10,973 nucleotides of DNA from Candidatus Altimarinota bacterium (GTDB lineage Bacteria; Patescibacteriota; Gracilibacteria; UBA4473), in NCBI GenBank assembly GCA_905478675.1, contig CAJQJI010000016.1, positions 1 to 10,973 of the forward strand. The letters run 5' to 3'. The position numbers were made by a program, and so were the translations under genes. The notes beneath the pieces were generated by a model. It was given only the letters and a program-made list of their open reading frames with translations. It was not told where the DNA came from and did no database searches. This document shows positions 5,755 to 10,973 of the stretch, piece by piece; positions within the stretch are counted from its first letter, which is position 1, and each line of letters opens with the position of its first letter.

Positions 5755-6825
5755 ATGATAGATAAAGCTCGTTTGGTTTTGCAGGATTTTTCGGACATTG
5801 AGGCCGCGTTAGCGGATCCCGATGTTTTTAGTGATCAAAAAAAATATGTGGCGTTATCGCAAAAGCGAAAAGCGTTTGAATCAAAAGTCGAAGCGGCACA
5901 AACTTTTATAAAACTGTGGGAACAAAAACAAGACGCAGAAGATTTACTGGGGAGTGAGAAAGATCCAGAAATGTTAGAAATGGCGAAGATGGAATTAGAC
6001 GAAGCGAAGGCGGGACTTCCTGAAGCCGAAGAAGCGTTAAAGGTTGCTTTGATTCCTCGAGATCCGAATGATGATAAAAATTGTATCGTAGAGATTCGTG
6101 CAGGAGTGGGCGGAGATGAAGCCGCCTTGTTTGCAGAAGAAATTATGCGAATGATTTTACGATTTTCAGAAACGAATGGTTTTACGTCAGAAATTATGTC
6201 TGATTCGGCCAATGAAGGTGGGGGACTAAAAGAAGCTATTTTTAGAATTGAAGGTTTTGGCGCGTACGGAAAATTTAAATTTGAATCAGGGGTTCATCGG
6301 GTTCAACGGATTCCGGTGACGGAATCACAAGGACGGGTTCACACTTCCGCTATTTCGGTGGTAGTTTTACCAGAAGTTGAAGAGTCTGAAGTAGATATGA
6401 ACTTAGCTGATGTACGAGTTGATGTGTTTCGGAGTAGTGGAGCGGGAGGACAATCGGTTAATACGACGGACTCGGCCATTCGCTTGACGCATGAACCAAC
6501 AGGCACGATTGTTACCTGTCAGGATGAAAAGTCACAACATAAGAATAAAGAGAAAGCGTTTAAGGTGCTTAGAGCTCGTTTACATGCCCTAGAAGAAGAG
6601 AAAAAACAAAAAGAGTTGGGTGAGCAGCGTTTAGCTCAAATCGGCTCAGGGGATCGATCTGATAAGATTAGAACTTATAATTTTCCGCAAGATCGGGTAA
6701 CCGATCATCGTATTGGGCAAAGTTTTTCAAATTTACCTGGTATTTTAGATGGAAGTTTGGATAAGGTAGTAGAAGCGTTAGCCATGGAAGAAGAGAAATG
6801 GTTGCTTGAAAAACAAGCCGCTTAG
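5755..6825 (+). CDS. prfA: Peptide chain release factor 1
   Basis: RF1 recognises UAA and UAG in the ribosomal A site and triggers hydrolysis of peptidyl-tRNA. The 356-residue protein has the usual length. The catalytic GGQ is at residues 231-233 (6445-6453) within SSGAGGQSVNTTDSAIRLTH. The codon-reading tripeptide is PVT at 187-189 in RVQRIPVTESQGRVHTSA; a PxT tripeptide marks RF1, whereas RF2 has SPF. An in-frame GTG at 5752 could add one residue, but it lies only four bases after the likely -10 box and would probably not be transcribed, so ATG 5755 is preferred. The methyltransferase gene prmC, often adjacent to prfA, is not beside it here. It is a single-gene unit ended by the terminator at 6855-6886. 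Confidence 0.95.
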   Translation: MIDKARLVLQDFSDIEAALADPDVFSDQKKYVALSQKRKAFESKVEAAQTFIKLWEQKQDAEDLLGSEKDPEMLEMAKMELDEAKAGLPEAEEALKVALIPRDPNDDKNCIVEIRAGVGGDEAALFAEEIMRMILRFSETNGFTSEIMSDSANEGGGLKEAIFRIEGFGAYGKFKFESGVHRVQRIPVTESQGRVHTSAISVVVLPEVEESEVDMNLADVRVDVFRSSGAGGQSVNTTDSAIRLTHEPTGTIVTCQDEKSQHKNKEKAFKVLRARLHALEEEKKQKELGEQRLAQIGSGDRSDKIRTYNFPQDRVTDHRIGQSFSNLPGILDGSLDKVVEALAMEEEKWLLEKQAA

Positions 6826-6854
6826 ATTCTTATTTGCGGCTTATGGTTTGATTC

Positions 6855-6886
6855 AAAAAAAGCCCTGTAATTTACAGGGCTTTTTT
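6855..6886. terminator. Bidirectional intrinsic terminator between prfA and the Calx-beta gene
   Basis: GCCCTGTAA (6862-6870) and TTACAGGGC (6872-6880) are perfect inverted repeats. The hairpin would open at its tip to about 7-8 bp with a short AT loop. It is flanked by seven A (6855-6861) and six T (6881-6886), giving a U tract on either strand, so it can end both convergent genes. Confidence 0.9.
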
Positions 6887-6895
6887 GATTGAGTT

Positions 6896-7960
6896 CTATC
6901 TCATGGTTGTAATTCCGTTAGCGGTAAAGCCTGGTGGTGGATTTTCTCTTAATCTCGGATCGACTCGAATCACAAATGATTTGGTGTTTTCGTAACAACC
7001 ACTTTTCCCTGGGATATTTGAGCAAAGGCTTGCATTAGTATGAGCACCAGTGGTTTCGTCATAAGTTGGTACATAACGACGAGTGTAATTGAAGTCATAC
7101 ATTTGCGCTCGTAATTGTCGTTCATCGGCTGGATAACTATCTAAATCTCCCCATGGACCTTCAGGTGGTTCTTTATCAGCTTTTCCAATGGTGTTCTTAC
7201 TCATAATATTCCCGGTTAGAATTAATTGTCGTCCAAGTTTTCCATTAATAATATCCCAGTCATCGCTTGTATTAGCATTCGTACCATCGTTAATTCGTCC
7301 GCCTCCAGCACCGGCATCAATCCAGACATTACTGACCATAGATCCATCAGTGAAGTAGCTTCCTACAATATGTTTAACATTTTTGTAGATCGTAAATTGT
7401 CCTCGTCGAGTCAAATTTTCTAAATTATCAAGACTTGTATTTAAAACAATTACACCTAATGAATCATCATTTGAGTTGTAGGTCATGTCTCCCACTACAT
7501 TAAGGCTTCCATTAAGCACAATGATGGTGTGTTTGCCTTTAACTTTGACGGGGTTTGTTAACGTTCCAGGGGTTCCGTTTCGGTGCATGCCCAGACGGAA
7601 GTAACCAGAGTTCTTCCCATCAAGGAAGGTAACGCCGCCATCCGGTAGGTCGTCTACGTAGATATCCCAACGATTTACAGGACTACTACTTGGGTTATCT
7701 CTTATAAATTCGGCATTTGTATTTTTAATAACGCCCCCCGTTGCTGTTGAGAAATTAAAGCTTCCGTTTGCATTTAAGTTGGCGGCTTGCTTCCCTCGAA
7801 TAAGCTCGTAAGCATTTTGAACAATTTCTTCACGGACATCGGTTGCTAGCGTGCTAGTACCAAGAACAATACTATCATCTTCAGTCGAATCACAACTATC
7901 ACCAACACAGGCAATTTCATCGGCAATGATTTGACCTTCAATGGCCGCACCTGGCTGAGA
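6896..7960 (-). other. C-terminal domain of the large protein, family not named
   Basis: After a Cys-containing linker (CELLGICPED, then CVGDSCDSTEDD) comes an alpha-helical stretch (DVREEIVQNAYELIRG), then a beta-rich region of repeated strand motifs: KGKHTIIVLNGSLNVVGDMT, SLGVIVLNTSLD, YKNVKHIVGSYFTDG and GRQLILTGNIMSKNTIGKAD. It ends with YDFNYTRRY and SFVIRVDPRLRENPPPGF. The strand pattern suggests a solenoid or bactofilin-like sheet. I associate this ending (NTIG, YD-NY-RR, PPPGF) with large surface proteins of Patescibacteria, from memory and without a database match. Confidence 0.5.
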
Positions 7961-10900
7961 AGTGTCTTCTGGACAGATCCCAAGAAGTTCACATGGTTCT
8001 TCGGCTGGTCCATCGTCGTCGGTAATAGTTCCGGTCGCGGTAGCATTCAAGTTTTTAACAAAACTAGCTTTATCACTGCTATCAATTTTAACATTGAAAA
8101 TTTCATCGTTTTCATCAATTACGTCGTGGGTTGTAGGAATTTTGAAATTTCGCTGACTAGCGCCTTCATTAATTTTGACGGTAGTACCAGCCCCAAACTC
8201 GTCGGCTTGAGCCGTATTAGGACCAGATAAGACTTCTGTTACTATATCAAATTCTATTCCGCCTTCAGGCGCCACAACACTGCCCGCCGTTGAATCCTGC
8301 AAACTAATAGTAAACTCGATATCATTTCCTTCAATAGCACTGGCATCGCTTATAACCACATTGGGTTTTCCAGCAGGATCTGAATCATTATCTTCAATGC
8401 TTCCAATAGCGGTATCGGTAACAGGAATTTCAATATCACCTGTATCAAGCCCTGAGTAGGTCATTAATAATTGTTCAGTATTTTCTACGTCGGTGTCATT
8501 TGTTGTTCTAACAACGAGCAGGCCTGCGCCTTGTCCTGCAAGGATTGAAACCACTGAAACTGATGGGGTGAAATCAACTCCTGGTTGAGCTCCTACAGCG
8601 TTATTTCCAATTTGTGAGCCTTCATAACGAATCGTGGTATCTGTTAAAGCGGGCGTTGATAATTTAACGACAAAATTTAAATCGCTGCCTTCAGTGGCAC
8701 TACTATCTTCTATTTTAACGATAGGAGCGGTAACAGGGGGTTCATCCGTATCAATAATGGTGGCGATAGTTGGGACCGTCCCTTGGTTTTGGTATGAATT
8801 ATCACTTCGAATGCTAAATCTTTCTACTCGATTAATCACAGAGGCTGGACTCGCATCTACAAATTTTAATTTAAAATTTTCATCTCCTTCATATAAATCA
8901 TCTGCCAAGGTTTGAATAGCGAGTAAACTAGAGGCATTAGGTCGTCTTGATTTTTTAGGGATAGTGACACTGAAATTACCGCCATTAAAATCTTTGTTAG
9001 CGCTGGTAGAATTTGCGCCGGCATCAACGGTCTTAAAGTTTAAGGTTACGGCTTGGTCACAGAGCGTTCGATCTAAACTAATATCAAAGGTCGCTTTTTC
9101 ACCTTCTAGTACGGATAGATCAATTACTTTTACATTCGCTTTATCGCTACAAACGATTCGATCGTCATCTTCAATCACCCCTTCCGTTTCGGTTAAATTT
9201 CTAATATTTAAGCCGCTTGAATCCATGGCCATATTAAAGTTTTCTTGTCTGTTTTCTGGCGCTTGAGTTTCGGTTGGGTTTATTTCTTGAATATCATCGT
9301 TGTTGATTTCAACTCCAACGGTGGCGGTTGTTGACCCTTCCCCCTTCCCAGGAATTAGGTTTAAGTTAATAACTCCAGAGCGGTAATCAATGCCGCTTAC
9401 GCTTAAGTTTGGTCCACCAATCGCGAGTAAATCTTCTGGAGTGATATCGATTATCATTGATTCATTCAGGCCGGCATCTGCTGTAAGTGGAGCTCCTTTA
9501 TCGTACAGATTAACCGTGAATTCGAGTAGCCCGGTTGCATCATTTTCCATGATCACACTTGGTTCTTCAATAACGACATCAAGTGATTGAAAATTATGGA
9601 TAGACGCTCGACCTTTTTCGTTATCGCCTCCGGACTTAATAACACCTGTTACATTACTTACTAGTACTTCAAATTGTTCTAAGTCTTCATTAATACCATC
9701 AAGATTGAGGTCACAAGGGATTGTTTGCGGATCCATTTCCCCATCCTCAAAGATGACGCTCATGTCGGCTGGACACGTGTAATCTGCGTTTTGGGCAGAA
9801 ACATTTTGAGCCGCGAGCTCAACGGTTAAGCGCCCTTGAGCTTGACGATCTAATGCAACCGTGAATAGGGCTTGTCCACCCTCAATCCCACTGGCATCGC
9901 TGATAAGAATGCTTGGTTTAGTGGCAGTGTCAGACGGGATGTCTTGATCCGTAATCTGTCCAATGGCGGTGTCACTTTTGTCCCCTAATTCATGGGCACT
10001 TTCAACTCGAACAAAACTCATTTCAAATTCTTCTGCGGGTTCTTCGTCCGCATCATTAATAAGTTTAATTGGTTCCAAAGTACTGATTTGATCTCCAACA
10101 TTAAAATAAGCTAGATACTCCCCTGGAGTGTAATCTGTATTTGGTGCCGCGGTTAACGGAGTCGGTTTATACGCCACAATTAATGGTTTATTGTCGACAT
10201 CAAAGTGAGGTCTATCAAGACTTACCTGAAAAGAGATGCTTCCGTCGCTGGTATTATTACAGCCAGCACTTTCACAGGCCACGGCATCATCAATAAAAAT
10301 ACTTGGTAGCGTTTGATCATTATCCATAATACGCCCTTCTCCTTCAATGGCAGTATTTATAAGGGCATTGTTTGGGACTACTTTTTTGAATTTTACTTTG
10401 AATTTTTCTTGGTTCTCAACAAGGTCATCATTCTTTATGGTTACTGGGGTTGATTTACCAGAACTTTCCCCATGCGGAATGGTCACGGTTAAATCACTTT
10501 TTGTATAATCGGCACCGCCAGTGGCGGTTAGGTCTTCCGTTTCGAGTGTAATGGTGATATCACCACCCGTTTCATTTGGATAATCAAGGATGACATCAAA
10601 TTCAATCGTGTCGTTTGGTGTTTTTTCTACTCCATATTCGGTGCTAATGCTTTGAATACTTGGTTTTGGAGTAGTCGTCTTATCTTGAATCGTGACATTA
10701 GCAACATCTGTATAAGTTCCAATTTTACCTTTCTGGACACTAATAATTTTTACTCCAAAATTTTCATCTTCTTCTACTTCATCATCCACGGTGGTTTGAA
10801 TACCTTCTTCCACGGGGACCGTGTAAGATTTTGCTCCGGCTGGAATGGTTACGTCAAAAGTTCGAGATTGGTAATCACGGCCGCCAATGGCATGTTCTAT

Positions 10901-10973
10901 TTCCGTGCCTAAATCGAAAGTTTGTAATCGTAGTTTTACCTCCTCGTTATCCGGTAAGCCTGATTTACTTCCT
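6896..10973 (-). CDS. Very large secreted multi-Calx-beta protein, C-terminal 1358 residues (5' end outside window)
   Basis: The frame is open to the right edge (first whole codon at 10972-10970) and ends at TAG 6898-6896. The GTG at 10813 is an internal Val, because clear Calx-beta sequence (GRDYQSRTFDVTIPAGAKSY) lies upstream of it. At least seven complete Calx-beta modules and part of another are visible, each about 110-140 residues. They typically open with PSILISDASGIEG-like strands, have a middle DYT or DFTP turn with a following TIPxG strand, then a DxxxEExExF acidic turn, and close with IxDND or ITDDD. Calx-beta modules bind calcium at their acidic ends and form rigid, extracellular rod-like arrays. 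Cysteines are few and often occur in close pairs, which suggests disulfides outside the cell. The C-terminal 350 residues are a different domain. No LPXTG motif or C-terminal membrane helix is present, so the anchoring signal, if any, is upstream. A structural, adhesive or cell-surface role is inferred. Confidence 0.85.
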   Translation of the reverse strand, partial: GSKSGLPDNEEVKLRLQTFDLGTEIEHAIGGRDYQSRTFDVTIPAGAKSYTVPVEEGIQTTVDDEVEEDENFGVKIISVQKGKIGTYTDVANVTIQDKTTTPKPSIQSISTEYGVEKTPNDTIEFDVILDYPNETGGDITITLETEDLTATGGADYTKSDLTVTIPHGESSGKSTPVTIKNDDLVENQEKFKVKFKKVVPNNALINTAIEGEGRIMDNDQTLPSIFIDDAVACESAGCNNTSDGSISFQVSLDRPHFDVDNKPLIVAYKPTPLTAAPNTDYTPGEYLAYFNVGDQISTLEPIKLINDADEEPAEEFEMSFVRVESAHELGDKSDTAIGQITDQDIPSDTATKPSILISDASGIEGGQALFTVALDRQAQGRLTVELAAQNVSAQNADYTCPADMSVIFEDGEMDPQTIPCDLNLDGINEDLEQFEVLVSNVTGVIKSGGDNEKGRASIHNFQSLDVVIEEPSVIMENDATGLLEFTVNLYDKGAPLTADAGLNESMIIDITPEDLLAIGGPNLSVSGIDYRSGVINLNLIPGKGEGSTTATVGVEINNDDIQEINPTETQAPENRQENFNMAMDSSGLNIRNLTETEGVIEDDDRIVCSDKANVKVIDLSVLEGEKATFDISLDRTLCDQAVTLNFKTVDAGANSTSANKDFNGGNFSVTIPKKSRRPNASSLLAIQTLADDLYEGDENFKLKFVDASPASVINRVERFSIRSDNSYQNQGTVPTIATIIDTDEPPVTAPIVKIEDSSATEGSDLNFVVKLSTPALTDTTIRYEGSQIGNNAVGAQPGVDFTPSVSVVSILAGQGAGLLVVRTTNDTDVENTEQLLMTYSGLDTGDIEIPVTDTAIGSIEDNDSDPAGKPNVVISDASAIEGNDIEFTISLQDSTAGSVVAPEGGIEFDIVTEVLSGPNTAQADEFGAGTTVKINEGASQRNFKIPTTHDVIDENDEIFNVKIDSSDKASFVKNLNATATGTITDDDGPAEEPCELLGICPEDTSQPGAAIEGQIIADEIACVGDSCDSTEDDSIVLGTSTLATDVREEIVQNAYELIRGKQAANLNANGSFNFSTATGGVIKNTNAEFIRDNPSSSPVNRWDIYVDDLPDGGVTFLDGKNSGYFRLGMHRNGTPGTLTNPVKVKGKHTIIVLNGSLNVVGDMTYNSNDDSLGVIVLNTSLDNLENLTRRGQFTIYKNVKHIVGSYFTDGSMVSNVWIDAGAGGGRINDGTNANTSDDWDIINGKLGRQLILTGNIMSKNTIGKADKEPPEGPWGDLDSYPADERQLRAQMYDFNYTRRYVPTYDETTGAHTNASLCSNIPGKSGCYENTKSFVIRVDPRLRENPPPGFTANGITTMR
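8010..10973 (-). repeat. Array of Calx-beta modules inside the large protein
   Basis: Approximate module limits, in order of translation: partial 10973-10671; 10670-10316; 10315-9930; 9925-9592; 9591-9166; 9165-8741; 8740-8385; 8375-8010. The best matched pair is the third and seventh full modules, which begin ISDASGIEGGQALFTVALD and ISDASAIEGNDIEFTISLQ and keep DNA similarity at 9880-9920 and 8330-8370. The others have diverged strongly, which argues for old duplication rather than recent tandem expansion. Modules four and five are longer and contain inserted loops. Confidence 0.7.

Noticed and set aside
7226..9590. Plus-strand open frames of 60-100 codons inside the Calx-beta gene
   Set aside because: They are antisense shadows of a long, well-supported coding frame, with composition typical of reverse-complement reading and no family resemblance.
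10811..10813. GTG at 10813 as the start of the Calx-beta gene
   Set aside because: The frame stays open to the right edge, and the upstream 53 codons encode clear Calx-beta sequence, so this GTG is an internal valine.
1..10973. TGA recoded as a sense codon (as in Gracilibacteria/Absconditabacteria)
   Set aside because: All family-length proteins are complete without in-frame TGA, and Trp positions use TGG. There is no sign of recoding.
1..10973. tRNA or rRNA genes, CRISPR array, insertion sequence or attachment site
   Set aside because: No cloverleaf-like sequence, regularly spaced direct repeats, transposase or terminal inverted repeats were seen by eye. The gaps between genes are all under 250 bases and are described above.

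Overview
The window is AT-leaning bacterial chromosomal DNA, densely packed with housekeeping genes in their intact form, plus one very large secreted protein. The gene content, the lack of recognisable Shine-Dalgarno sequences, and the C-terminal domain of the large Calx-beta protein (a type I associate with surface proteins of these lineages) fit best with a Candidate Phyla Radiation / Patescibacteria genome. Possession of a DAHP synthase would point to one of the metabolically richer lineages. This placement is inference. No long frame is interrupted by TGA and all visible stops are TAA or TAG, so nothing suggests the TGA recoding of Gracilibacteria/Absconditabacteria.

Plus strand, 1-3863: the 3' end of a class II lysyl-tRNA synthetase gene fused in frame to an HD phosphohydrolase domain, a small four-helix membrane protein of the YvlD/Phage_holin_4_2 family, secG, a membrane-anchored family 5 (peptide/nickel-type) solute-binding protein, and ruvX (YqgF), which overlaps the preceding stop codon by one base. 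An ECF-type sigma factor (3896-4477) follows, with a TATAAT box eight bases before its ATG, so its mRNA is probably leaderless. Its stop codon overlaps that of a convergent gene, a type I-alpha DAHP synthase (4474-5517, minus strand).

The most striking part is the gap 5518-5751. On the minus strand, upstream of the DAHP synthase gene, it holds what looks like a complete ribosome-mediated transcription attenuator: a near-consensus promoter (TTGACA, 17 bp, TAGAAT), a 19-codon leader peptide MKSFSFDFFYFWFRASEQV in which residues 8-13 are F-F-Y-F-W-F, a small GNRA-capped hairpin, an 11-pair antiterminator and a mutually exclusive intrinsic terminator ending 19 bases before the ATG. The leader carries all three aromatic amino acids, which are the end products of the pathway that DAHP synthase opens. 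A divergent promoter in the same gap serves prfA (release factor 1), again with the -10 box only seven bases before the ATG.

The right third (6896-10973, minus strand) is the 3' part of one huge gene. It encodes at least seven full Calx-beta modules plus part of an eighth, followed by a distinct C-terminal domain of about 350 residues with no assigned function. A bidirectional terminator separates it from the convergent prfA. The gene runs off the right edge, so its secretion signal and true start are not visible.
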